Below, one piece after another: positions 43,026 to 52,592 of a DNA stretch of 64,000 bases. The first letter of the stretch is position 1. Every line of letters starts with the position of its first letter. The notes beneath the pieces were generated by a model. It saw only the letters and a list, made by a program, of their open reading frames with translations, ran no database searches and was not told the DNA's origin. The DNA is from UBA1444 sp964601085 (GTDB taxonomy: Bacteria; Bacillota; Negativicutes; UBA1444), in assembly GCA_964601085.1 (NCBI GenBank), contig CAZRLN010000002.1, positions 81,103-145,102 on the forward strand, written 5' to 3'. The position numbers and the translations under genes were made by a program.

Positions 43026-43026
43026 T

Positions 43027-44382
43027 TTATATTGCAACACCTTCCGCTTTTCGCGTCATTCGGGCGATAAAAAACCCATCCGTTCCATCTCTCTGTGGCC
43101 ATAGGGTAACCATCGTTTCCGGACGGGGCTGCGGCAAAAAGCTGCCGGCATCGTCCAGAGCGAATTCGGGATGGTCTGCCAGAAATTGCCGGACCACCGC
43201 TTCATTTTCGGCCTCTTCCAACGTACAGGTGCTGTATACGAGAACCCCGCCAACCTTTACACACTGTGCGGCGCTGGCGAGGATCCGCTTCTGAATTTGC
43301 GGCAAGTCCGTGAGAGAAGATTCCTTGCGCCAGCGGGCATCCGGCCGGCGGCGCAACACTCCCAGTCCGGAACACGGCGCATCGACCAGCACCCGATCAG
43401 CCTGCCTGGCATAAGAAAGATGCAATTCCGTTGCGTCCAACTGTTTTGCTTCAATAATGCTCAAACCCAGCCGGCGTTGGTTCTCTTCAATGAGAGCGAT
43501 CTTATGGGGATGAATATCCAAGGCCAGCACGCGTCCGGCATTTTGCATCAGCGTTGCCAGATGCGTACTTTTTCCGCCCGGTGCGGCGCAGGCATCGATA
43601 ATGAATTCTCCCGGCTGCGGCGCTACGATGTGTCCGACGAGCATGGAGCTCTCATCCTGCGCCTGACACAATCCTTTCCGCAAAAACCGCAAAGGATCGT
43701 CCCCCGGTTGGCGGCATACGATTCCTTCCGGGGCCCAGGCGGATACTTCCGCTTCCGCTCCGGATTCAATCATTTTTTGCAGCAAGTCTTCCCGGGAGAT
43801 CCGCAACGTGTTGGTACGAAGGGAAAGTGGCGGAGTGGAGTTGTTAAATCGGCAAAGCGCCTGTGTTTCTTCGACTCCCAATCGATCTAGCCAGCGTCGG
43901 ACCAACCATTCGGGATGGAGTTCCCGCAATGCGATATGTCGCACCGGATCTTTGGCGAGACTGGGATAGCGAACTTTTTCCGGTTCCCGCAGGGCGGAAC
44001 GCAGTACAGCGTTAACAAATCCGCTGGCGCCAGGGTGAGCAAAAGCTTTGGCTAAATTCACCGATTCGTTGACAGCGGCGGAATCCGGCACCCGGTCCAG
44101 AAAATATAGTTGATAGATACCCAGACGCAAGATGTTCACTACCAGCGCATCCGTCTGCGATAAAGGCTTTTTCACATAATGGCCCAAAATCCAGTCCAAC
44201 GTACCACAGGCTTTCACCGTGCCATAAACCAGTTCTGTTGCAAAACGCCGGTCCAACGGAGTTAGTTTCGATTCGTTCAAGCGTTTGGATAAGGAAAGGT
44301 TTGCATAGGCTCCGGCCTGAAATATGTCCTGCAATACAGCCAAGGCCAGTGAGCGTGAGGTATGGCCGAGTTTGACGCTCAT
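43027..44382 (-). CDS. rsmB: 16S rRNA (cytosine-967-C5)-methyltransferase
   Basis: A 451-residue RsmB: an N-terminal NusB-like helical domain (residues about 1-150), then a Rossmann methyltransferase with CAAPGGKSTHLATLM, VDAPCSGLGVLRRRPD (catalytic cysteine) and VYSTCTLEEAENE (second cysteine). ATG 44382 overlaps the DUF116 stop by ATGA. Confidence 0.96.
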   Translation of the reverse strand: MSVKLGHTSRSLALAVLQDIFQAGAYANLSLSKRLNESKLTPLDRRFATELVYGTVKACGTLDWILGHYVKKPLSQTDALVVNILRLGIYQLYFLDRVPDSAAVNESVNLAKAFAHPGASGFVNAVLRSALREPEKVRYPSLAKDPVRHIALRELHPEWLVRRWLDRLGVEETQALCRFNNSTPPLSLRTNTLRISREDLLQKMIESGAEAEVSAWAPEGIVCRQPGDDPLRFLRKGLCQAQDESSMLVGHIVAPQPGEFIIDACAAPGGKSTHLATLMQNAGRVLALDIHPHKIALIEENQRRLGLSIIEAKQLDATELHLSYARQADRVLVDAPCSGLGVLRRRPDARWRKESSLTDLPQIQKRILASAAQCVKVGGVLVYSTCTLEEAENEAVVRQFLADHPEFALDDAGSFLPQPRPETMVTLWPQRDGTDGFFIARMTRKAEGVAI

Positions 44383-45164
44383 GAAACTTTCACTTCCCGA
44401 ATTTCCACCATATCTTGCAATATAGCGTCAACTTGTTCGATATCGATCCGGGTATTGAAGCACGGTCCAAATGGGCGCTGGTTCAGAACCCCAATAACCG
44501 GCAACGGAAAGACGTCCTGAATCCCACTGGTTAAATCGCGCTCACAGGCGATGGCCAGTACGGCTTGGGGACGCAGATTCTTCAATACATTTCGCGCCAA
44601 TGTGCCGCCGGTGACAACCGCCAGATTTACCCCATATTTCTCCGTCAGGTTGAGAAGATCATTCACCGGACATTGTCCGCAACGTTTGCAGTTATTCACA
44701 TTCCGGGTAATTTTATGGGGGCAGGTATCTTTTTGAATGCAGTGCGGGCTCAGGATGAGCAGACGTTCCGGTCTGACCTTTACAAGCTTTTGCCGCACCA
44801 GATGATTGCTGACTTCAATGAAAGAGCGTTCCACCGTTTCCTTCTCAATATCCAGAAGTTTGCCAATCCGAATCGCCATCGGAAAAAACAGATTGATGAC
44901 TGACCAAGCCTGACCGAGGAAAAATCTTGGCGTATGAAATCCCATGATCGCCAGAATGATTCCGGCGATTCCGCCGAGCGCAATCAAGGCGACGGCTCCA
45001 ATCAGCAAACCTAAAATGGCCGGCAGATAACGGCTAATATCGGCCAACCCCGGTACACTGACCGCCCAAAGGCCGATCGTAGACACGACGGCTAACAGGA
45101 GGCTGGCCAGAATCAGGGCTAAAAACAGGCGTTTTTTAGGGCGGGAGGAAATCTCCAGATGCAT
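44379..45164 (-). CDS. DUF116 membrane protein
   Basis: A 261-residue protein of the DUF116 family, function unknown. Two membrane helices at about 12-35 and 42-75 are followed by a cytoplasmic domain with a cysteine cluster (HCIQKDTCPHK, NNCKRCGQCPVND) that could hold a metal or Fe-S centre, and VTGGTLARNVLK and AIACERDLTSGI. It is commonly found between fmt and rsmB in Firmicutes. The gene overlaps rsmB by ATGA and follows fmt by 9 nt. Confidence 0.85.
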   Translation of the reverse strand: MHLEISSRPKKRLFLALILASLLLAVVSTIGLWAVSVPGLADISRYLPAILGLLIGAVALIALGGIAGIILAIMGFHTPRFFLGQAWSVINLFFPMAIRIGKLLDIEKETVERSFIEVSNHLVRQKLVKVRPERLLILSPHCIQKDTCPHKITRNVNNCKRCGQCPVNDLLNLTEKYGVNLAVVTGGTLARNVLKNLRPQAVLAIACERDLTSGIQDVFPLPVIGVLNQRPFGPCFNTRIDIEQVDAILQDMVEIREVKVS

Positions 45165-45173
45165 ATCGTTCTC

Positions 45174-46112
45174 CTACTGTAAAATAGCGCCGGGCGTCAG
45201 GCAATAGCCACAGGCGCAGTCTTTCGCCCCCATGCGGCGTTTGCATTCGGGCTGGACTTCGTTCAATTCGATCAGATCCCGGCCGGTTTCCACCAGAAGA
45301 CCTGTCGGGGTCAATGCATTTACCCGTCCCGGCAGCAATGAACCTGAGAAAGGTACAACACGGGTCTTCCACACTTTCAGCGTCAAGTTGTCACAGATAC
45401 AATAGGCGCCAGGCCAAGGATTCAATCCCCTAACCAGATTGTGAATCTGTTGCGCCGAAAGTTTCCAGTCGATTCGTTCCAGGGCCCGGTCCAGCATCGG
45501 CGCATAGGTGGCTCCGGCCGGATCTTGCGGTACAGGAAGGGCTCTACCGGCGAATACTTGCTCCAAGGTTTTGACAATCAGTGTAGCCCCCCGTTCACTG
45601 AGAAGATCATGCAATTCTCCCATTGTCATGTCCGGAAGAATGTCGACCGTTTCCGTCAATAACATATCCCCGGTATCCATGCCTCGATCCATCTGCATCG
45701 TCGTAACGCCGGTCTGTTTTTCCCCATTGATTAAAACACGATGAATCGGTGCGGCGCCACGATATTTCGGCAACAAAGACGCATGCACGTTGATGCAGCC
45801 CAAGCGGGGCGTCTGCAACACGGATTCCGGCAAAATTTGGCCGAATGCGACCACCACGGCAACATCCGGCGACCATTCCTGCAGCTGTGCTAAAAAAGCA
45901 GGGGCTTTCACCCGTTCAACTGTAACAACCGGCAACCCCAAAGCGAGGGCAGCTTCCTTCACCGGCGACGGGCAAAGTTTTCGCCCCCTGCCCTTGGGAC
46001 GGTCCGGTTGACTGACAACACCGCACACCTCATATCCCGCTGCGACGATTGCTTTAAGGCAGGGAACGGCGAAATCCGGCGTTCCCATGAAAACGACCCG
46101 ACCCCGGATCAT
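45174..46112 (-). CDS. fmt: methionyl-tRNA formyltransferase
   Basis: A 312-residue Fmt with VVFMGTPDFAVPCLKAI, the catalytic Asn-His-Asp region (INVHASLLPKYRGAAPIHR, MDRGMDTGDML) and a C-terminal OB-like domain. It formylates initiator Met-tRNA; peptide deformylase, whose gene overlaps it by ATGA, removes the formyl group later. Confidence 0.97.
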   Translation of the reverse strand: MIRGRVVFMGTPDFAVPCLKAIVAAGYEVCGVVSQPDRPKGRGRKLCPSPVKEAALALGLPVVTVERVKAPAFLAQLQEWSPDVAVVVAFGQILPESVLQTPRLGCINVHASLLPKYRGAAPIHRVLINGEKQTGVTTMQMDRGMDTGDMLLTETVDILPDMTMGELHDLLSERGATLIVKTLEQVFAGRALPVPQDPAGATYAPMLDRALERIDWKLSAQQIHNLVRGLNPWPGAYCICDNLTLKVWKTRVVPFSGSLLPGRVNALTPTGLLVETGRDLIELNEVQPECKRRMGAKDCACGYCLTPGAILQ

Positions 46113-46570
46113 TCCTTTCGCTCCCGAAAAACGGATTGGGCGCGCTCGATAAATAGGATGCCTTCCAAATGGTCGATTTCATGTTGCAACGCCCGGGCCA
46201 ATAGGCCGGACCCTTGCACGGTAATCGGCGCGCCATGGCGATCTATCCCCTGAACTGTCACGGCTGTGAAGCGCTCTACATCACCATACATCCCCGGAAT
46301 GCTGAGGCAACCTTCCGTTCCGGTTTCACAGCCTTCCGAGGCGACAATTTCCGGATTGATCAATTCAATAAGGCCTTCGCCAACATCAATGACAACAACG
46401 CGCAACAATACGCCGACCTGCGGTGCGGCCAAACCCACCCCGTCCGCTTCTTGCATTGTCTGTACCATATTGTCAAGCAAAGAACGTACCGTTTTGGTTA
46501 TTTTGGCCACAGGCTTTGCTTTTTCCTTTAATACCGGATCTCCGGCCCGGCGTATATCTAGAACCGACAT
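46109..46570 (-). CDS. def: peptide deformylase
   Basis: A 153-residue metalloenzyme with all three motifs: GVGLAAPQVG, EGCLSIPG (metal cysteine) and LQHEIDHLEG (two metal histidines and the catalytic Glu). AGGAGG precedes ATG 46570. It is followed directly by fmt. Confidence 0.97.
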   Translation of the reverse strand: MSVLDIRRAGDPVLKEKAKPVAKITKTVRSLLDNMVQTMQEADGVGLAAPQVGVLLRVVVIDVGEGLIELINPEIVASEGCETGTEGCLSIPGMYGDVERFTAVTVQGIDRHGAPITVQGSGLLARALQHEIDHLEGILFIERAQSVFRERKE

Positions 46571-46646
46571 GAAGAGCCTCCTGAAAGAAATTTTGATTCA
46601 AACTAAATTTTATCACACCGAATGAAAAAACACCATGAACCACGTG

Positions 46647-49118
46647 TTACATCATGCCCAGCGGATCCACATCCACAATGACATCACGCGAATAGGCAAT
46701 CCCAGTCTCCACCAAAACGGACTTGGCCACAGTCAAATCTTGGCCGCGCAACAGAGTATGGACGCGGAACACATCGCCGATTTTTGAAACCGGCGCGACA
46801 AAAGGCCCCATGATCTCGACTTCAACCTGCATTTGGGCAAACCGTTCGGAAAGAGACGCGGCCATTTCTTCCGCCGACTTCATTGTCCGAATTTCATCCC
46901 GTCCCGTAACCGTCAGCTTTATAAAGCTGGCGAATGGCGGATAGTTCAACTGTTTGCGAAAAATGGCTTCCTGGCTGTAAAACATCGCATAGTCCTGCGC
47001 TGCTCCCGCTTGCAGCGCATAGTGGTCGGGATGATAAGTCTGGACAACCACCCGACCGGGTTTGGATCCCCTGCCTGCCCGCCCGGCAGCCTGCATCACC
47101 AGGGCAAAAGATCGCTCAGCTGCCCGAAAATCCGGAAGATTCAGTGAAGAATCCGCGGCCAGAATGCCGACCGCCGTCACGTTTTCAATATCGTGCCCCT
47201 TGGCGACCATTTGTGTGCCAAGCAAAATATCCGACTTTCCGGCGCGGAATTTATCCAACAAGTACTCATGCCCCATCTTTCCGCCGGTAGTATCCTGATC
47301 CATCCGGGTCAGTCGTATGCCCGGCAGCAATGAAATTAACTCCTCTTCCAGCTTTTGCGTTCCGGCGCCAAAATAGCGGATGTATTTGCTGTGACAGGAG
47401 GGACAACTCATAGGAACGGCATGAACAGCATCGCAATAGTGGCAGCGCAATTGTCCGCCGTGCATGTGATAGACCAATGGGACGCTGCAATGGGCGCAGC
47501 GCATGACATAGCCGCATTCCCGGCACATGACGAAAGTGGAATGACCCCGGCGATTGAGTAATAGAATGGCCTGTTCATTCTTGTTTTGCGTTTCCTGTAA
47601 CAATTGGACCAGCGGTTCCGAAAGGACGCTTTTGCGGCCGGCTTTTAACTGTTCCCGCATATCCACGACTTCTACGGTTGGCAGGGTCGATCCGTCAACA
47701 CGCTGCGGCAGCTCGATCAGTTCGTACTGTCCAGTCATCGCGGCATGATAAGATTCTACCGCCGGCGTGGCGCTGCCGAGCACGACCGTGGCGCTCAGGG
47801 AAGCCGCCCGCATCAGGGCGGTATCCCGCACATGATAGCGGGGCGATTCTTCCTGCTTATAGGTAAATTCATGTTCTTCGTCAATAATGATCAAACCGAG
47901 TGATTTTCCAGGCAAAAACAAGGCGGAGCGGGTTCCGATTACGATTCGGATATCGCCGCTGCGAAAACTGTCCCAGACATCCCGCCGTTCCGCAACCGAT
48001 AACCGGCTGTGAACAACAGCAACGTCGGAACCGAACCGCGCTTTAAAGCGACGCAAAAGCTGGCTCGTTTGGGCAATTTCCGGAATCAGCACCAGGACCT
48101 GACGCCGAACCGCCAGAGTTTCCGCAGCAGCCTGTAGGTAAACTTCGGTTTTCCCACTGCCGGTTACCCCATGCAACAAGAACGTTTTTGACTGCTTCTT
48201 TCGGATTGCCGGCAGGATGAGATTAAGAGCGTCTTGTTGCGCCGGGGTAGCTTGAACGGATGGGCAGACTCCGGTCAGTTCACAATAACTGTCCCGCTGG
48301 AGCCTGATTTTTTCTTCACGAACCCATCCTGCCGCTAACAACGCTTTGACGGAGGCATCCCACGCAATCCCGCCGGGATCGCGCGACACCGTCAGACGAC
48401 CTGCCGAAAGCAGTCGTTCCAGAAGTCGCTTTTGCGCCGGTTTGCCCCGCCATTCCTGCAACGCCGATTTTAGCTCAGTCAAATCGACCGCCAAAGTGAT
48501 CTGGCGGATCCATTTGGCAACGGTCCGTTGACGAGTCTGGCGGCAGGCGACGATCAATCCTTCCCGGACAAGTTTCGCCAGTTCGGCGCGGCATGCGGCG
48601 CCAAACTCAGCCCGCAACCGCTGAAAACCGACTTTGCCTTTCTGCCGGATAAATTCGAAGACGGCGCCGCAGGAAACGTCGACTTCGCCGTCCTCTGCGG
48701 TCACCTGGTAGAAGAGTTCCGATGTAACGCCGGATTTTCCGGGAATGAACAAGCGCAACGCTTCTCCGAGCGAACAAACATAATACTCGCTGATCCAACG
48801 GGCTGTCGACAGCATTTCTTCATCAAACCAAGCTTCGGCATCCGGCGCGTCCTGAATGCTTTTCAGACTGGTCAGATCTTCATCGGGCAATGCTTCCCGA
48901 ACCTCTAACACAAAGCCTTCCGCCGCGTTGGGGCCGAAAGGAACGACAACCCGCCATCCCGCCGCCAGATAAGAGAATTCCGACGGAATCCGATACGAAA
49001 AAGCCCTACGGATACTACTGGCCTGAACATTGACACATACTTCCGCAATGCGATTCAATACTTCCACTACTTTCACAGCTTGTCTGCATTTTTCCTGTCG
49101 ATGCTTCCGTCTACTCAT
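46647..49118 (-). CDS. priA: primosomal replication protein N' (PriA helicase)
   Basis: About 823 residues: an N-terminal DNA-binding domain (AEVCVNVQASSIRRAFSYRIP), helicase motifs GVTGSGKTEVYL and DEEHEFTYKQ, the paired zinc clusters (CRECGYVMRCAHC, CHYCDAVHAVPMSCPSC) and AGRAGRG. It reloads the replisome at collapsed forks. The start is uncertain: ATG 49118 is used, but GTG 49076 or 49067, nearer the conserved region, and an upstream ATG at 49133 are options; none has a strong ribosome site. def follows after 76 nt. Confidence 0.95.
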   Translation of the reverse strand: MSRRKHRQEKCRQAVKVVEVLNRIAEVCVNVQASSIRRAFSYRIPSEFSYLAAGWRVVVPFGPNAAEGFVLEVREALPDEDLTSLKSIQDAPDAEAWFDEEMLSTARWISEYYVCSLGEALRLFIPGKSGVTSELFYQVTAEDGEVDVSCGAVFEFIRQKGKVGFQRLRAEFGAACRAELAKLVREGLIVACRQTRQRTVAKWIRQITLAVDLTELKSALQEWRGKPAQKRLLERLLSAGRLTVSRDPGGIAWDASVKALLAAGWVREEKIRLQRDSYCELTGVCPSVQATPAQQDALNLILPAIRKKQSKTFLLHGVTGSGKTEVYLQAAAETLAVRRQVLVLIPEIAQTSQLLRRFKARFGSDVAVVHSRLSVAERRDVWDSFRSGDIRIVIGTRSALFLPGKSLGLIIIDEEHEFTYKQEESPRYHVRDTALMRAASLSATVVLGSATPAVESYHAAMTGQYELIELPQRVDGSTLPTVEVVDMREQLKAGRKSVLSEPLVQLLQETQNKNEQAILLLNRRGHSTFVMCRECGYVMRCAHCSVPLVYHMHGGQLRCHYCDAVHAVPMSCPSCHSKYIRYFGAGTQKLEEELISLLPGIRLTRMDQDTTGGKMGHEYLLDKFRAGKSDILLGTQMVAKGHDIENVTAVGILAADSSLNLPDFRAAERSFALVMQAAGRAGRGSKPGRVVVQTYHPDHYALQAGAAQDYAMFYSQEAIFRKQLNYPPFASFIKLTVTGRDEIRTMKSAEEMAASLSERFAQMQVEVEIMGPFVAPVSKIGDVFRVHTLLRGQDLTVAKSVLVETGIAYSRDVIVDVDPLGMM

Positions 49119-49188
49119 ATTTAATCGGAGCATTGTAATGGTTTCGGTTCGGTGGAGTGTTTTTCCTGCCTGCAGGCCGTATACCGAC

Positions 49189-49220
49189 GAAAAGCCAGCG
49201 GCGACCGCCGCTGGCTTTTC
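49189..49220 (-). terminator. strong hairpin after the propeller gene, before priA
   Basis: GAAAAGCCAGCGGC and GCCGCTGGCTTTTC form a perfect 14-bp stem with a 4-nt loop, 24 nt after the propeller stop. On the minus strand the stem ends in TTTTC, so it resembles a terminator although the U-run is short. Confidence 0.65.
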
Positions 49221-49243
49221 GGGAGAATCAGGCAAGTCAGATG

Positions 49244-50146
49244 TTATTTTTGAAAGGGAGTCATTTTATACCGGTAAACTTCGGAGATTTCCCGCGTATA
49301 ACCGGGATAGAGCCCCTTGCCCATACCAAGAACAATGCGGGCGCCGCGGTTGAACAACACCAACAATTCATTGGTTGCCGGATCTATGGTCAGGCCTTCG
49401 ATCTCGCCCTGTTTTTTGACTTGGGTGAACGATTTTTCCAGAACAACACTGGCATACGATTTATCGGTTACATTGACGCGATAGAGATGATCCGGTTCTT
49501 CCAGATCAGCGGTCCCGTCATCAGCTGTCAAATACAATGCGCCCTTCCAGTAAAATACTCCCTGTACCCATTGCGGAACGGGTTGCAAGTGAATTTTGCG
49601 CAAGTAGGCGCCGGTGTCCAAGCTGTATTCATAAAGATATCTGCCGCTTTCTTCGCCGACCCAGGAACACATCCAAACCGTTCGTTTATCGCGGTCGACC
49701 GTAATTCCGGACACTTCTTCCTGCCCGCTGGACGGTTCGAAGCGGAAGGTTCTTTTCAATTTCAATGTCTTTGCATCGTGAATGGCGATCTGGATGTCCT
49801 TGCCGACGCCATCCATAAAGTTTTCCGCGCTTACAAAAATTTCGCCGTTGAAAACGTCAATGTCTCCAATATGGTTGGAGGGAATCGCATACCCTTCAAA
49901 GGGATTTTCATTCGCCAGAAGCAGTTTCCCGGATTTGTCATACTTGTACAAAGCCTTGCTGCCGCTGACATAAAAGAATTCACCGTCCGTCGCGATGCCC
50001 TGGCGACCTTTCACTTCAAAGGAACCAAGTAACGTGTAATTATAGTTGGGAAGCATTTCGGCCGGTTTGGGAGCGCCCTTGGCCGAGACAACGCCGGCGC
50101 TGAGGCTCAAGATAAGAATCAGGCACAGTACTGTAAATCGTTTCAT
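49244..50146 (-). CDS. secreted beta-propeller-like protein, function unknown
   Basis: A 300-residue exported protein: signal peptide at 1-22 (K-R-F-T then a hydrophobic core ending in VVSAKG), then repeated blade-like segments such as GIATDGEFFYVSGSKALYKYDKSGK, GDIDVFNGEIFVSAENF, SGITVDRDKRTVWMCSW and EGLTIDPATNELLVLF. The pattern fits a six-bladed NHL/SMP-30-like propeller, probably in the periplasm or at the surface. AAGGAGG is upstream of ATG 50146. It stands alone, with a strong hairpin after it. Ligand and role are not recognisable. Confidence 0.75.
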   Translation of the reverse strand: MKRFTVLCLILILSLSAGVVSAKGAPKPAEMLPNYNYTLLGSFEVKGRQGIATDGEFFYVSGSKALYKYDKSGKLLLANENPFEGYAIPSNHIGDIDVFNGEIFVSAENFMDGVGKDIQIAIHDAKTLKLKRTFRFEPSSGQEEVSGITVDRDKRTVWMCSWVGEESGRYLYEYSLDTGAYLRKIHLQPVPQWVQGVFYWKGALYLTADDGTADLEEPDHLYRVNVTDKSYASVVLEKSFTQVKKQGEIEGLTIDPATNELLVLFNRGARIVLGMGKGLYPGYTREISEVYRYKMTPFQK

Positions 50147-50325
50147 AGAAAAGTCCTCCTTCTTCCTTTTATTCTTCCCCCGGATGAGTCACGTTCAGGC
50201 GCTATCCGCAAACTGGTCCGCCTCCTCCCTTTGGTGCACCTGAAAAAACATTTCCGTTATTTATTCGCGAATGCTTCCGATCCTCCTGCAAATTTACAGA
50301 AAATTAACAAAGAAATTGACCAGTA

Positions 50326-51198
50326 TCATATATTGCCGACATGGATGTATTGCAGCCCAACTTGCTCCCCGATCGTCCTCGCCAAATACAACGCGCTCAA
50401 GGGAGTAATCGGCGTATCCATCATCCGCCACGCCGGAAAGAATCGCGTCACGTGCCATGGCACATCGAGACCGAGTTCCGTGGCAATAAACCGGGCGATG
50501 ATCTCCAACTGACGCGGCTGATCGTTGACCCCGGGTACGATCAGGGTGGTGATTTCCTGATGAACGCCTGCCTTCCGTAGATATTTCAATGTCTCCATTA
50601 TCGGTTCCGCCGTAGCGCCGCAATACTTCTCGTAGACATGATCGTTCGGTCCCTTAAAATCGACGTTGGCCGCATCCAACCAAGGAATGATGCAGTCCAA
50701 TGTTTCGCAGGACATGTAACCGTTGGTAACCCAGACATTTTTCAATCCTTTTTCATGGGCCAGTTTCATCGTTTCCAGAGCATATTCCAGGAAAATGGTG
50801 GGCTCGGAATAGGTATAGGCAATGGATGGACAATCATATTCGATAGCTTGCGCAACATGTTCCGTCGGCGAAATATCGACGCCCTCAATATCCAGGTCGG
50901 GCTTGGGACTTTGGGATATTTCCCAGTTTTGGCACCATTGGCAGCGGAAATTGCAGCCGACGGCGGCAAAGGAGTACACCCTCGTTCCGGGCAAAAAATG
51001 ATACAGTGGTTTTTTTTCCATCGGATCCACATGCGCCGCCACACATTTTCCATAGTTGAGGGCATATAGAACTCCCTGCCGGTTTTCCCGCACACCGCAA
51101 ATTCCACGCTTTCCTTCCGAAATCAGACAGCGGTGATTGCATACGGCGCATTTTACTTTACCATCCGTGGTTTTATCATATAGCAGGGCCTCTTTCAT
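50326..51198 (-). CDS. amrS: AmmeMemoRadiSam system radical SAM enzyme (AmrS), C-terminus missing
   Basis: A 290-residue radical SAM protein: N-terminal cysteines (KCAVCNHRCLI, RGICGVREN), the cluster motif C-x3-C-x2-C in GCNFRCQWCQNWEIS, and VWVTNGYMSCETLD. The family normally goes on for about 40 residues after the G-N motif with a second C-x2-C; here a TGA follows Y-I-H-V-G-N-I directly and neither other frame continues it. The AMMECR1 and Memo partners are not in the window. ATG 51198 lies in the last codons of metK, with GGGGGAAG upstream, so it is co-expressed with SAM synthetase. Confidence 0.85.
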   Translation of the reverse strand: MKEALLYDKTTDGKVKCAVCNHRCLISEGKRGICGVRENRQGVLYALNYGKCVAAHVDPMEKKPLYHFLPGTRVYSFAAVGCNFRCQWCQNWEISQSPKPDLDIEGVDISPTEHVAQAIEYDCPSIAYTYSEPTIFLEYALETMKLAHEKGLKNVWVTNGYMSCETLDCIIPWLDAANVDFKGPNDHVYEKYCGATAEPIMETLKYLRKAGVHQEITTLIVPGVNDQPRQLEIIARFIATELGLDVPWHVTRFFPAWRMMDTPITPLSALYLARTIGEQVGLQYIHVGNI

Positions 51199-52405
51199 CG
51201 TGACTTCCCCCTTTCATTTTTTCGGTCTGGATTTCGCTTTTCAACAAAACCGCTTTGTCGGTTTTTTCCCAGGGCAAATTCAGATCTTCCCGGCCGAAAT
51301 GGCCATAGGCGGCGATTTGCAAATAAATTGGTCTTCGCAAATCGAAATGCTTGATAATCGCGGCCGGCCGCAGATCAAAATGTTTCCGGATCAGTTCTTG
51401 AATTCTTTCTTCGCTGATCTTGTTCGTACCAAACGTATCCACCATGACCGAAACAGGATGCGCTACGCCAATGGCGTAAGCCAACTGAATTTCGCACTTC
51501 TCCGCCAGCCCGGCGGCCACAATGTTTTTGGCGATATATCGAGCGGCATAAGTTGCCGACCGGTCCACTTTGGTAGGATCTTTTCCGGAAAACGAACCGC
51601 CGCCATGCCGGGAGTAACCGCCATAGGTATCGACTATGATCTTTTTCCCGGTGAGGCCGGTATCGCCCTGTGGCCCGCCAATCACAAACCGCCCCGTCGG
51701 ATTCACATAGTACTTTGTCCGTGCATCCAACAAGTCGGCCGGCGCTACAACCTTTACGACCCGCTCCAGAACATCCTGGCGGATGATTTCCGACGGGATA
51801 TTGTCATCGTGCTGGCAAGCAATGACAATCGCTTCAATCCGAGCGACATGATTTCCATAATATTCCACCGTGACTTGTGTTTTTCCATCCGGACGCAAAT
51901 AAGGCAATTCGCCGGATTTGCGAACATCCGCCAGCCGTTTCGCCAACTTGTGAGCCAAGACGATTGGTAAAGGCATCAATTCCGGAGTCTCGTTGCAGGC
52001 AAAACCGAACATGAGGCCCTGGTCGCCGGCGCCCAGCCTGTCTAAATCGTCGAGCGATCCCTGCTTACTTTCTATCGATCGATTTACACCCACGGCAATG
52101 TCGGGCGATTGTTCGTCGATTCCGGATAATACGGAGCAGCCATTGCCGTCGATTCCAAATTCTGTTCGCGTATAGCCGATTTGTTTCAATATATTCCGGG
52201 CAATTTGTGGAATATCGACGGAACATGTCGTAGAAATCTGACCGGCGACAAAGACTAAACCGGTGCTGACCATCGTTTCGCAAGCAACTCGTCCACTCGG
52301 GTCCGCCGCTAAAATAGCATCCAAAATTCCATCCGAGATTTGATCGCAAATTTTATCGGGGTGGCCTTCCGTGACCGATTCGGAGGTAAAATACCAACTG
52401 TTCAT
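51176..52405 (-). CDS. metK: S-adenosylmethionine synthetase
   Basis: A 409-residue MetK: FTSESVTEGHPDKICDQISD, GAGDQGLMFGFA, the phosphate loop GGPQGDTGLTGKKI and the signature DTYGGYSRHGGGSFSGKD. It joins ATP and methionine to make SAM for the many SAM enzymes of the window. ATG 52405 has GGGAGG 7 nt upstream; the TTG 6 nt earlier is too close to it. The C-terminus is about 15 residues longer than usual and overlaps amrS by 23 nt. No SAM riboswitch is seen upstream. Confidence 0.97.
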   Translation of the reverse strand: MNSWYFTSESVTEGHPDKICDQISDGILDAILAADPSGRVACETMVSTGLVFVAGQISTTCSVDIPQIARNILKQIGYTRTEFGIDGNGCSVLSGIDEQSPDIAVGVNRSIESKQGSLDDLDRLGAGDQGLMFGFACNETPELMPLPIVLAHKLAKRLADVRKSGELPYLRPDGKTQVTVEYYGNHVARIEAIVIACQHDDNIPSEIIRQDVLERVVKVVAPADLLDARTKYYVNPTGRFVIGGPQGDTGLTGKKIIVDTYGGYSRHGGGSFSGKDPTKVDRSATYAARYIAKNIVAAGLAEKCEIQLAYAIGVAHPVSVMVDTFGTNKISEERIQELIRKHFDLRPAAIIKHFDLRRPIYLQIAAYGHFGREDLNLPWEKTDKAVLLKSEIQTEKMKGGSHDERGPAI

Positions 52406-52479
52406 GCCCAAACCTCCCTCCTGTCGCTCGGATTCCCGGGATGAAGTAACCGGCGTAAATATCTGAATGTTTCGAGTAT

Positions 52480-52488
52480 ATTATAACA
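52480..52488 (-). promoter_or_regulatory. metK promoter, extended -10
   Basis: Minus strand TGTTATAAT, a full extended -10, lies about 75 nt before the metK ATG. No convincing -35 is visible 17 nt further upstream. Confidence 0.5.
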
Positions 52489-52530
52489 ATTCCTACCTTC
52501 CCTCTCTACTGGGATCCAATGTAAATAAAG

Positions 52531-52555
52531 AAAAAGTCTGGACGCATGCCCAGAC
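52531..52555 (-). terminator. intrinsic terminator after livF
   Basis: Minus strand GTCTGG, 8-nt loop, CCAGAC, then TTTTTC, 37 nt after the livF stop. It ends the livJHMGF message before metK. Confidence 0.75.
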
Positions 52556-52592
52556 AATAGCTTACGTATGAATATTTACGTGGCGAAAAAGG

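Noticed and set aside
50280..50330. Frameshift restoring the AmrS tail
   Set aside because: Both other frames after the TGA were read and neither shows a C-x2-C or a G-E-N-T-Y-C-like continuation, so a simple frameshift does not explain the loss.
52406..52592. SAM riboswitch (S-box) in front of metK
   Set aside because: The gap was searched on the minus strand for the conserved S-box helices; none was found, and only an extended -10 and the liv terminator are present.
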